Source: Methylobacillus sp. | GTDB lineage: Bacteria > Pseudomonadota > Gammaproteobacteria > Burkholderiales > Methylophilaceae | Length of the DNA stretch: 42,652 nt | NCBI GenBank assembly: GCA_031285185.1 | Contig: JAITWS010000042.1 | Coordinates: 1 to 42,652, forward strand | Reading direction: 5' to 3' | Shown here: in pieces, positions 35,549 to 42,652 of the stretch | How the letters are laid out: each line of letters starts with the position of its first letter | Position numbering within the stretch: the stretch's first letter is position 1 | Position numbers and translations under genes: made by a program | Notes under the pieces: generated by a model | The model's database searches: none | The model's input: only the letters and a program-made list of their open reading frames with translations | What the model was told of the DNA's origin: nothing

Positions 35549-37117
35549 ATGAAAAAAGAATTGATGCTCAGTACAGCAACAGTGATGTCTGATGAGGCAA
35601 CCGGAGACCATCATCGTGATCGCTGGAATGTATTTAATGGCGGAACCGATGCGATTGGGGATGAGGTGGATGCCATGGTTGGACAGGGAGAAGTCTTGGA
35701 TACCGGCTTGGCAAGCAAGGAAGACATTGATGCTGTGATTGCGAGCGGCGAACCCAAAGGAACGCTTCTGTTTTGTGACGGGAAGGAAAAAGGCGCGCGC
35801 ACGTCAGGTGCTATACCAATTATTCGCATGAATACGGGCATGACTGGTGGCATGGTGATTTTCCGTACAAATAAAGACGGAACTGCCCACAAACTCGAAA
35901 TCGAATGCTGCTCGATGTATCCGATCTTCGGGGACGGAGCGGAAGTGGAAGGCGTTGTCGAAAATCTATCCCTTTTCCCTGATCGGCTTCAGGCAAGGCT
36001 TACCATTGAAATTGCCTCGCTGAAATTTTTGATATTTGCTTATGATCCGCTTTTTTGTCTGCATCGTGCACTGTATCGAGAGGGAGAAAGTTATCTGTTT
36101 TCAGCATCTGCTTTGGCATATTCAATGAGATCCGCCAAGGGGCTGGAGCATGTTATTGATGATCCCGATGAGATACGGCATTTTCGTGCGAGGGAAGCTT
36201 GGTATGAAAAACACGGGGAATGGGCACCGGAAGATAAAGCTGAATCGCTTGCGGCATGGCAACCGCAAACGCCCGAAGATATGGAGCCGATACACTTCGA
36301 CATGAGCCAAATGACGATGCTTATGCCCTTTACCGGAGCGGCTCCCGCTGATGATGCGGAATACTCCGGCGAGGTGGTTCGCGTTACGCCTGACGCTGTA
36401 AATGTGTTCGGTACCAATTTCTGGCGTGTTGATGTCACTCTTCTTCGTAGTGGCGAGGATGTGGCGGGGGTGAGAATTACAAACTCCCATCCGTTTGATT
36501 TTGGTACTGATAAGAATATGGCCGTAACCATACCGATCTACGTTGCAGAAAATATGTTCAAGGGAGACTGGCGGCCTGCTGTGGGGGAATATGTTACGGG
36601 GGATTTGTGGTTACAGGCGTATGTCAAGGGCATTCCGAATAAACGAAAACTTATAACTCAGGATGCGGAGGAATACGATCCATCTTGGGATTCTGTTGAA
36701 GAGGCACTGCAAGAAACTCGCGGAAGATTTTTTAGCGAAATTTACAATAAAAAAGATTGTGGAAAGATATGCGTTTTGGAATCGGCAACCTCTGCTCCTC
36801 AAGATTATATTCAAACGGTATCTTGCGGCAGCGAATCAAATGAGGTTTGGCGTTTGGAGCGAAGGGAGTGGCATCTGGATGGCAGTTGGACGCATTACTA
36901 CGCTCGCTTGGTTACAGACGGTGCAGATGTGGATCTGATCGGAAATCTTGATTATGTTGTAGCCGCTTTTAAGGCTTTTTATCATGGCGGACAGTGGCCT
37001 GAAAATTTACTTTGGGTTGAGTGGGATCTTCTATCGTCATCGGGTAAATATAGTACGAAAAGGACAGCGGAACGCCGTAGATTGGGCTTCGCTATAAATA
37101 ATGAAGGATCCAAATGA
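35549..37117 (+). CDS. Unknown protein A of a tandem paralogous pair
   Basis: A 522-residue cytoplasmic protein (no signal peptide or membrane helix) that I do not recognise. It is strongly similar along its length to the next gene. Shared landmarks are LMLSTA at the start, WNVFNGGTDAI, DPLFCLHRALYRE (about 166-178), SALAYSM, VIDDPDEIR, AAWQPQTPEDMEPI (about 236-248), GEVVRVTPDAVN (about 274-285), FWRVDV, IPIYVAENMF, WRPAVGEYVTGDLWLQAYV and, near the end, WRLERREW...DGSWTHYYARL. Residues 130-190 and 272-360 look like two beta-rich modules of related layout. It has an extra loop at about 303-322 and a basic C-terminal extension absent from its paralog. The start has a GGAAAG ribosome site. Base composition is more AT-rich than the core genes. 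Confidence 0.88.
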   Translation: MKKELMLSTATVMSDEATGDHHRDRWNVFNGGTDAIGDEVDAMVGQGEVLDTGLASKEDIDAVIASGEPKGTLLFCDGKEKGARTSGAIPIIRMNTGMTGGMVIFRTNKDGTAHKLEIECCSMYPIFGDGAEVEGVVENLSLFPDRLQARLTIEIASLKFLIFAYDPLFCLHRALYREGESYLFSASALAYSMRSAKGLEHVIDDPDEIRHFRAREAWYEKHGEWAPEDKAESLAAWQPQTPEDMEPIHFDMSQMTMLMPFTGAAPADDAEYSGEVVRVTPDAVNVFGTNFWRVDVTLLRSGEDVAGVRITNSHPFDFGTDKNMAVTIPIYVAENMFKGDWRPAVGEYVTGDLWLQAYVKGIPNKRKLITQDAEEYDPSWDSVEEALQETRGRFFSEIYNKKDCGKICVLESATSAPQDYIQTVSCGSESNEVWRLERREWHLDGSWTHYYARLVTDGADVDLIGNLDYVVAAFKAFYHGGQWPENLLWVEWDLLSSSGKYSTKRTAERRRLGFAINNEGSK

Positions 37118-38535
37118 TGAAAGCACTGATGCTCAGCACTGCAAAAGTTGATAAACATGCCGGAGGCCACGGTAATCGCTGGGATGTATTTGAGGGTGGA
37201 ACGGACGCCATTTTGAACCAATTGGGAATGATTGTTGAAAAGGCGGAAATGCTTGACATCGGTATGGCGATTGAAGCTGAGACAAAAGCCGTGATTGCGG
37301 CAGGCGAGCCTCAGGGAATACTTCTGCTTTACACCGGCAAGGAAAAAGGCACGAGCATGACAGGTGCCATGGCGGTTGTTCACGTGGACACGAGCGGGGC
37401 TGACCGCAAGCCCAAAAACGCGCTCTGGTCAGCGTATCCATTCTTTGGTGATGGCGTGGTGGAAGTGGATGGCATTGTCGAAAGTTTGCACCTTCACTCC
37501 AACCGTCTTGAAGCAGGTCTCTCGATTGAACTTCCTTCCATTGATGGGTGTTTGATATCCGCTTTTGACCCGCTTTTCTGCCTGCATCGCGCATTGTATC
37601 GAGAAAGAGAAAGCTATCGTTTTTTGGTGTCTGCTTTGGCCTATTCAATGAAATCGGCGCAAGGCATTGGGCATGTGATTGATGATCCACATGAAATACG
37701 ACGATTTCGCGCACATCGCGCTTGGGTGGAAGAACACGGTCAATGGACACAGGAAGATGAAGCAGCCTCACTCGTGGCATGGCAGCCCCAAACCCCCGAA
37801 GATATGGAGCCAATCCGATTCGATATGAGCCGGGGAACAATGCTTCTGCCGTCCTACGAAAATGGTCCGGCTGACGATGCAACATACATGGGCGAGGTGG
37901 TTCGCGTTACGCCTGATGCTGTGAACATACTCAATACCCATTTCTGGCGTGTCGATGTCATTGTTCTTCGCAGGGAGGATGAGGAAATATCTACCCTGAC
38001 CGTACCGATCTATGTTGCAGAAAATCTGTTTGAGGAAGGCTGGCGACCTGCTGTGGGTGATTACGTTACAGGGCGCTTGTGGCTACAAGCATATGTCAAG
38101 CCAGATATGAGGATTAGCCCGGAAAGAAGTCTCCAGAAAAAATTCGAGCTTTCGACCGATGACATGGATGAACGCTATCCGTCTTGGGAATTCACTGAAG
38201 CTACGCTGCGAAAAACGCATGGCTATTTTTTCAGTGAAAAAGACAAGAAAGAATACGGCAAATACTGCATTTTGGCTTTTGTCGCCGACCCAGAAAACTA
38301 TATTCAAACCGCATATCAGCGCGATGAAGCAGGAGAATCTTGGCGCTTGGAGAGAAGAGATTGGCACTCTGATGGCAGTTGGACACATTATTACGCCCGA
38401 TTAGCCACAGATAACGAGGACGCTAACATGATAGAAAACCTCGACAGCGTGATCGAAGCTTTTAAAGCTTTTTACTACAGTAAGCCGTTGCCTGAGGATT
38501 TGCTTTGGGTCGAATATGACATACCCAAGGAATAG
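37114..38535 (+). CDS. Unknown protein B of a tandem paralogous pair
   Basis: A 473-residue paralog of the gene before it, with ATG overlapping that gene's TGA (ATGA), so translation is coupled. All landmark segments are kept (WDVFEGGTDAI, DPLFCLHRALYRE, VAWQPQTPEDMEPI, GEVVRVTPDAVN, VPIYVAENLF, WRPAVGDYVTGRLWLQAYV, GSWTHYYARL), while the loop after FWRVDV and the far C-terminus are shorter. No catalytic motif is obvious; conserved aromatic and acidic residues in the last 100 residues (YIQTA ... WRLERRDW ... HYYARL) could make a binding site. It ends 38 bases before the DUF262 gene, so all three genes look like one operon. Confidence 0.88.
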   Translation: MMKALMLSTAKVDKHAGGHGNRWDVFEGGTDAILNQLGMIVEKAEMLDIGMAIEAETKAVIAAGEPQGILLLYTGKEKGTSMTGAMAVVHVDTSGADRKPKNALWSAYPFFGDGVVEVDGIVESLHLHSNRLEAGLSIELPSIDGCLISAFDPLFCLHRALYRERESYRFLVSALAYSMKSAQGIGHVIDDPHEIRRFRAHRAWVEEHGQWTQEDEAASLVAWQPQTPEDMEPIRFDMSRGTMLLPSYENGPADDATYMGEVVRVTPDAVNILNTHFWRVDVIVLRREDEEISTLTVPIYVAENLFEEGWRPAVGDYVTGRLWLQAYVKPDMRISPERSLQKKFELSTDDMDERYPSWEFTEATLRKTHGYFFSEKDKKEYGKYCILAFVADPENYIQTAYQRDEAGESWRLERRDWHSDGSWTHYYARLATDNEDANMIENLDSVIEAFKAFYYSKPLPEDLLWVEYDIPKE

Positions 38536-38573
38536 CACCGTTAAAGAAAAAACTTTAGAAAGGTTGTCGAAAG

Positions 38574-40283
38574 ATGGCTAAAGCGGAAGCATCCGTCGAA
38601 GAACTTGTATCCATGATTGAGCGTGGCGAGTTACGTCTCCCGGAAATGCAGCGGCAGTATGTCTGGCGCTCTACGCGGGTTCGTGACTTGATGGATTCTC
38701 TTTATCGTGGCTATCCTTCAGGAGCGATTTTGCTTTGGGAAACGGATGAAGATGTGCCGCTTCGAGAATTTGCCGTCGAGCAAAGTGGCAACCCTTACCA
38801 AAGTGTCCGGCTGCTTCTTGATGGGCAGCAACGGTTGACTTCGCTTTCAGCCATCATTCGCGGGCAACCCGTGTCGGTGCGCGGGCGTAAAAGGCCGATA
38901 GAGTTATTGTTCAATCTGGAACACCCGGAAGAATTGCCATTTGTCACGGAGATTGATGAGAACAGCAGTGACGAAGACAGTGATGATGACGAAACGATCG
39001 CAGAAGACGAGGCCGATAGTAGCGAGGATGAGCTACAGGAGCGGTTTAACAAAATGGCTTTTGTGGTTGCAACGCGGAAGCTCGCACAATTGCCGCAGTG
39101 GGTAAAGGTCTCGGATGTATTCAAGGCTGATTCGGATGAGCAGTTTCTGATAGCGGCTGGCGTTACCGGCTTCGGCGATGCCCGTTACAAAAAATATAGC
39201 CAGCGTCTTGCGCGGCTTCGCAGCATACGAAAATATATTTATCGGATGGACATACTGGAACGTTCGCTTTCTTATGATGAAGTGACTGAAATTTTTGTGC
39301 GCGTAAATTCTCTCGGCGCAAAGCTCAGGAGTTCCGATCTTGCCTTGGCGCAGATTACCGCGAAGTGGCGGCACTCATTAAAAACATTTCAAGATTTTCA
39401 GGGGCAGTGCGCCAAACTTGGCTTTGATCTTGATTTGGGACTGCATCTTAAAAATCTTGTTTCATTTGCGACAGGGCAATCGCGTTTTCAAACGGTGTCG
39501 CGTCTCAGTGTGGCGAAGTTGCAGACGGCATGGGGAGAGGCGTGCGAGGGAATGCAGTTTGCAATCAATTTCCTTAAAAGCAATATTGGCGTGGATAGTC
39601 CGGCGCTGCTCTCGTCGCCCTATATTCTGATTGCGCTTGCCTATTTGGGGCGCACTACCAATTATGCCTTCAGCAGTACCGACGAAAAGGAAATTCGGCG
39701 TTGGATACTCGTCGCCAATGCCAAAGGGCGCTATTCACGCGGGTCGAGTGAGACCATTCTCAATCAGGATTTGACTGTCATCCATAATGGTGGAAAGGGA
39801 GCCGAGTTGATTGATCGCCTCCGGCTTCAGGTGGGTCGGCTTGATGTGTCTGCGGATGAGTTGGGTGGGCGCAACCAGCGCAGCGCACTATTCAAAACGA
39901 TGTTCCTTGCATTCCGCGCAAATGGTGCCAAAGACTGGCGCTCCAATCTTGCGATTGCGCTGGATCATTCGGGTATCCAGCATCAGCTACAGTTTCACCA
40001 CATATTCCCGAAGAAGCAACTCAAGGGGCATTATGCCGAGCGTGAAGCGGATGATATTGCCAATCTTGCTTTCATCGGCGGGAAAACAAATCGGGTTATC
40101 AGCGACAAGGAGCCGACGAAATATCTGCTACCGTTGATTGAAGAGCATGGCAGTCAAATGTTTACTGCGCAGGCAATACCGACCAATCCGGCGCTTTTGG
40201 AAATTGCTGCGTATAAAGACTTTCTGGCTGAACGGCGCAAGATGATTGCAGAGCAGCTAAACAGGTTTCTTGAAACAGAGTAA
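38574..40283 (+). CDS. DUF262 / HNH (GmrSD-like) endonuclease-type protein
   Basis: A 569-residue protein with an N-terminal DUF262 domain: LPEMQRQYVWRSTRVRDLMDSLYRGYPSGAILLWE (about 22-56) and the nucleotide-site motif LLLDGQQRLTSL (DGQQR at 83-87). Residues about 127-154 form a strikingly acidic insert (runs of D, E and S). The C-terminal part ends in a DUF1524/HNH-type nuclease: FHHIFPKKQLKGHY with DDIANLAFIGGKTNRVISDKEP. This two-domain order is that of GmrSD-like type IV restriction proteins and other DUF262 defence effectors. It follows the paralogous pair by 38 bases with a GAAAGG ribosome site. Role in defence is inferred from family and context. Confidence 0.9.
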   Translation: MAKAEASVEELVSMIERGELRLPEMQRQYVWRSTRVRDLMDSLYRGYPSGAILLWETDEDVPLREFAVEQSGNPYQSVRLLLDGQQRLTSLSAIIRGQPVSVRGRKRPIELLFNLEHPEELPFVTEIDENSSDEDSDDDETIAEDEADSSEDELQERFNKMAFVVATRKLAQLPQWVKVSDVFKADSDEQFLIAAGVTGFGDARYKKYSQRLARLRSIRKYIYRMDILERSLSYDEVTEIFVRVNSLGAKLRSSDLALAQITAKWRHSLKTFQDFQGQCAKLGFDLDLGLHLKNLVSFATGQSRFQTVSRLSVAKLQTAWGEACEGMQFAINFLKSNIGVDSPALLSSPYILIALAYLGRTTNYAFSSTDEKEIRRWILVANAKGRYSRGSSETILNQDLTVIHNGGKGAELIDRLRLQVGRLDVSADELGGRNQRSALFKTMFLAFRANGAKDWRSNLAIALDHSGIQHQLQFHHIFPKKQLKGHYAEREADDIANLAFIGGKTNRVISDKEPTKYLLPLIEEHGSQMFTAQAIPTNPALLEIAAYKDFLAERRKMIAEQLNRFLETE

Positions 40284-40354
40284 CCAGGTGAGTCGTGTTG
40301 GGATTTGCCACGCTCATTAGCAACAGAACTCTTCTATTCGCCCTGAACTTGTCG

Positions 40355-40467
40355 TAAAGCTAACGGCTATATCGCATTAACCAAAAACGTGTTTTCAAAC
40401 AATGTCGCACCGCAGTGTGATGAAATTGCAGACAGATTGGAAAGACGCATATGTAGCCATGTTTTAG
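40355..40467 (+). pseudogene. Decayed fragment of a second DUF262 gene
   Basis: One frame here reads CFQTMSHRSVMKLQTDWKDA YVAMF and then stop, which aligns with RFQTVSRLSVAKLQTAWGEA CEGMQF of the intact DUF262 protein (DNA around 39483-39560). The DNA is similar too (GTTTTCAAAC, TGTCGC, CAGTGTG, TTGCAGAC in the same order). There is a stop just upstream (AISH*PKT) and no flanking domain. It is a short relic, either of a second homolog or of an old duplication. Confidence 0.65.
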
Positions 40468-40754
40468 CCCAATTTATTCGTAAGCCAATCAGCATCAACA
40501 AATCGCGCCTTACCTTGGTCACTTGATTTTGCGGCAGCAAGGCAGGTAATGTTGGTTGCAGAAAATGTTTTATTTTCAAAATCTATGATAAATGGCAGAT
40601 TTTTAAAATAGCTATTTTTATCTTCTGCTGACATCATTTCAAACTTACAGAGTGGATGCCCACATTTAAATCCCACTTCATGAAGCTTATCAAGCAACCT
40701 GTCTCTTTCTTTTTCATCTTGATATTGCACGATTAGCTGCTCTTTCAGTTTCAT
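40464..40754 (-). CDS. Small unknown protein
   Basis: A 96-residue protein from the ATG at 40754 (MKLKEQLIVQYQDEKERDRL), preceded by a GGGAAA ribosome site; an upstream ATG at 40820 is less likely. It is mixed alpha/beta in appearance with three cysteines (CGHPLC and NITC) and no recognised domain. It points against the DUF262 gene and overlaps the end of the DUF262 relic. Its composition is like the island rather than the ABC-F gene next to it. It may be an orphan island gene. Confidence 0.6.
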   Translation of the reverse strand: MKLKEQLIVQYQDEKERDRLLDKLHEVGFKCGHPLCKFEMMSAEDKNSYFKNLPFIIDFENKTFSATNITCLAAAKSSDQGKARFVDADWLTNKLG

Positions 40755-40825
40755 AAGTATTTCCCTTTGGGGCTGTCGAAGGATGGGCAGCTTTTTAATT
40801 TTGGGTCGAGTCACGCCCACTGTGT

Positions 40826-42421
40826 TTACTCCACCCCCTGACTTTCCAGATACTCTTCATAATTCCCGACATAATTCACGATGCCATCCGGTTTGATTTC
40901 GATGATGCGCGTAGCGATTGAGCTTACGAATTCGCGGTCGTGGGAGACGAAGATCAGCGTGCCTTTGTATTTGTCGAGCGCGGTGTTGAGTGCTTCGATG
41001 GATTCCATGTCCATGTGGTTGGTGGGTTCGTCCATGAGCAGGACGTTGTGGCGGCCAAGCATGAGCTGGCCGTAGAGCATACGGCCTTTTTCGCCGCCGG
41101 AGAGGACTTGCACGGATTTTTTGGTTTCTTCGCCGGAGAACAACAAGCGCCCCAACATGCTGCGAATGGCCTGATCGTCGTCGCCCGGTTGCGTGAATTG
41201 CGACATCCATTCAAACAGCGATTGGTCTTTTTCAAATGCGTATTCGTGGTCTTGCGCGAAGTAGCCGAGGTTGGCTTTTTCCGCCCATTTGACCGCGCCG
41301 TGCTTGGGTTTGAGATTGCCCGCGATGCAGCGCAGCAGCGTGGTTTTTCCGACGCCGTTTTCGCCGATGATGGCGATTTTTTCGCCCGCTTCGATGATGA
41401 GGCTGAAGTCGTTGAACAGCGGTTTGTCGTAACCGTGGCTGAGTTTTTCGATCTCCACGGCTTGCCGGTGCAGCTTTTCCTTGTCGTCGAAATCAAAACG
41501 GATGAAGGGATATTGACGGCTCGACGGCTTGAATTCCTCCACCTTGATTTTGTCTATCATCTTCAAGCGGCTGGTGGCTTGCTTGGCCTTGGACTTGTTG
41601 GCCGAAAAACGGCGCACGAACTCTTGCAGCTCCGCAACTTTTTCCTTGGCACGCGCGTTATCCTTGGCCTGCTGCGCGCGCGCGGCTTGCGCGGCTTCCA
41701 TGTAATCGTCGTAATTGCCGGGATAAACCTTGAGCGTCTGATAATCCATGTCGCAGGTGTGCGTGCAAACCTGATTCAGAAAATGGCGGTCGTGCGAGAT
41801 GATAATCATCGTGCTGTTGCGATTGTTCAGCACATCTTCCAGCCAGCGGATGGTGTTGATGTCGAGGTTGTTGGTCGGCTCGTCGAGCAACAGAATATCG
41901 GGATTGGCGAACAGCGCCTGCGCGAGCAACACGCGCAATTTCCAACCCGGCGCGACGGCGCTCATCAAGCCGTCATGCTGCGCGATGGGAATGCCGACGC
42001 CGAGCAACAACTCGCCCGCGCGCGCTTCGGCGGTGTAGCCGTCGTATTCGGCGAACACGGTTTCCAGCTCGGCGGCCTTCATGTAATCCTCTTCGGTCGC
42101 GTCGGGATTCATGTAAATCGCGTTTTTCTCGACATTGGCATTCCACATCGCCTCATGCCCCATCATCACCACATCCAGCACGCGCTGATCTTCGTAGGCA
42201 AATTGATCCTGCTTGAGAAACGCCATGCGTTCGTTGGTATCAAGCGCGACATTGCCGGACGTGGCTTCCAGCACGCCCGCGAGAATTTTCATAAACGTGG
42301 ATTTGCCGCAACCGTTCGCGCCGATCAGGCCGTAGCGATTGCCCTCCCCGAATTTGACGGAGACATTTTCAAACAGGGGCTTTGCCCCGAATTGCATGGT
42401 GATATTGCTGGCGACGAGCAT
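40826..42421 (-). CDS. ybiT: ABC-F family ATPase, YbiT-like
   Basis: A 531-residue cytoplasmic ABC-F protein with two ATPase domains and no membrane part; the family acts on ribosomes. Domain 1 has Walker [10 protein letters not shown] and [21 protein letters not shown]; its signature region is the YbiT form [15 protein letters not shown] rather than a strict LSGGQ. A helical linker (residues about 245-310) follows, then domain 2 with [19 protein letters not shown] and [16 protein letters not shown]. Length equals E. coli YbiT (530). I chose the ATG at 42421 ([12 protein letters not shown]). It marks the return to core genome on the right of the island. Confidence 0.95.
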   Translation of the reverse strand: MLVASNITMQFGAKPLFENVSVKFGEGNRYGLIGANGCGKSTFMKILAGVLEATSGNVALDTNERMAFLKQDQFAYEDQRVLDVVMMGHEAMWNANVEKNAIYMNPDATEEDYMKAAELETVFAEYDGYTAEARAGELLLGVGIPIAQHDGLMSAVAPGWKLRVLLAQALFANPDILLLDEPTNNLDINTIRWLEDVLNNRNSTMIIISHDRHFLNQVCTHTCDMDYQTLKVYPGNYDDYMEAAQAARAQQAKDNARAKEKVAELQEFVRRFSANKSKAKQATSRLKMIDKIKVEEFKPSSRQYPFIRFDFDDKEKLHRQAVEIEKLSHGYDKPLFNDFSLIIEAGEKIAIIGENGVGKTTLLRCIAGNLKPKHGAVKWAEKANLGYFAQDHEYAFEKDQSLFEWMSQFTQPGDDDQAIRSMLGRLLFSGEETKKSVQVLSGGEKGRMLYGQLMLGRHNVLLMDEPTNHMDMESIEALNTALDKYKGTLIFVSHDREFVSSIATRIIEIKPDGIVNYVGNYEEYLESQGVE

Positions 42422-42447
42422 GGTGAACCTTTGAGAATTTATTGCTT

Positions 42448-42574
42448 CACCCTCACCCCTGCCCCTCTCCCACAAGTGGGAGAGGGAAAACCACAGCAGT
42501 TTCTTTTCCCGAAAATGCGGAAGAAAAACGATTGTGTTCCCTCTCCCACTTGTGGGAGAGGGTAGGGTGAGGGC
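42448..42574. repeat. Family 2 inverted pair
   Basis: CACCCTCACCCCTGCCCCTC with a CTCTCCCAC-AA-GTGGGAGAG hairpin faces, after about 50 bases, CTCTCCCAC-TT-GTGGGAGAG and TAGGGTGAGGG. It sits between the ABC-F gene and the next minus-strand gene. Confidence 0.85.
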
Positions 42575-42580
42575 GGTTAA

Positions 42581-42652
42581 TCAAAACCGATTGTTGATGA
42601 CAACTTCTTCCATCGCCAACTGCCCGCCGCGCGGAAACGCCGGTTGCAGCGG
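42581..42652 (-). CDS. C-terminal end of an unidentified gene
   Basis: The last 72 bases read on the minus strand as 23 residues, ending GGQLAMEEVVINNRF and TGA. The codon pattern fits the neighbours, but too little is present to name a family. Confidence 0.45.
   Translation of the reverse strand, partial: PLQPAFPRGGQLAMEEVVINNRF

Overview
The window looks like a chromosomal stretch of a proteobacterium, most probably a betaproteobacterium. The evidence is the gene order oxyR / ftsK-lolA-rarA-serS with trxB and an Smr gene next to it, plus etfBA with ETF:quinone oxidoreductase, ispDF, hslO, gluQ and a two-domain PPK2. Coding density is high, codon use is GC-rich and intergenic gaps hold several families of REP-like palindromes. 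Genus cannot be fixed by eye. Family assignments come from recognising motifs and proteins; nothing was searched.

Layout. 1-1507: a truncated secreted protein gene and a Sel1-repeat protein (minus). 1512-6038: hslO, gluQ, a DUF3301-like membrane protein, polyphosphate:AMP phosphotransferase and ferredoxin-NADP reductase (all minus). 6249-10848: etfBA (minus), a divergent YeiE-like LysR regulator, and the ETF:quinone oxidoreductase that drains electrons from ETF. 11098-15118: an unusual three-gene minus-strand operon of membrane proteins, each with a terminal zinc ribbon. 15260-16507: NnrS. 16595-19702: ispD-ispF coupled to a DUF2157-like membrane protein and its partner. 19888-22598: Smr protein, trxB, oxyR (minus). 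22646-28487: ftsK, lolA, rarA, serS (plus). 28590-31764: CPA2 antiporter and MltF (minus).

From about 31.9 to 40.8 kb the window is accessory DNA. A 3.25-kb integrated element (integrase, DUF4224-type protein, Rep_trans-type replication protein, small unknown protein, hairpin-rich non-coding end) lies between two 63-bp direct repeats made of the 5' half and upstream flank of tRNA-Ser(CGA); the intact tRNA is at the right end. Next come a remnant of an MmeI-like methyltransferase, two adjacent, translationally coupled paralogous proteins of unknown function, a DUF262/HNH (GmrSD-like) protein, a decayed fragment of a second DUF262 gene and a small unknown gene. This stretch reads as a defence island, and the paralog pair plus the DUF262 protein is the best candidate for an undescribed system. 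Core sequence resumes with a YbiT-like ABC-F gene and the tail of another gene.
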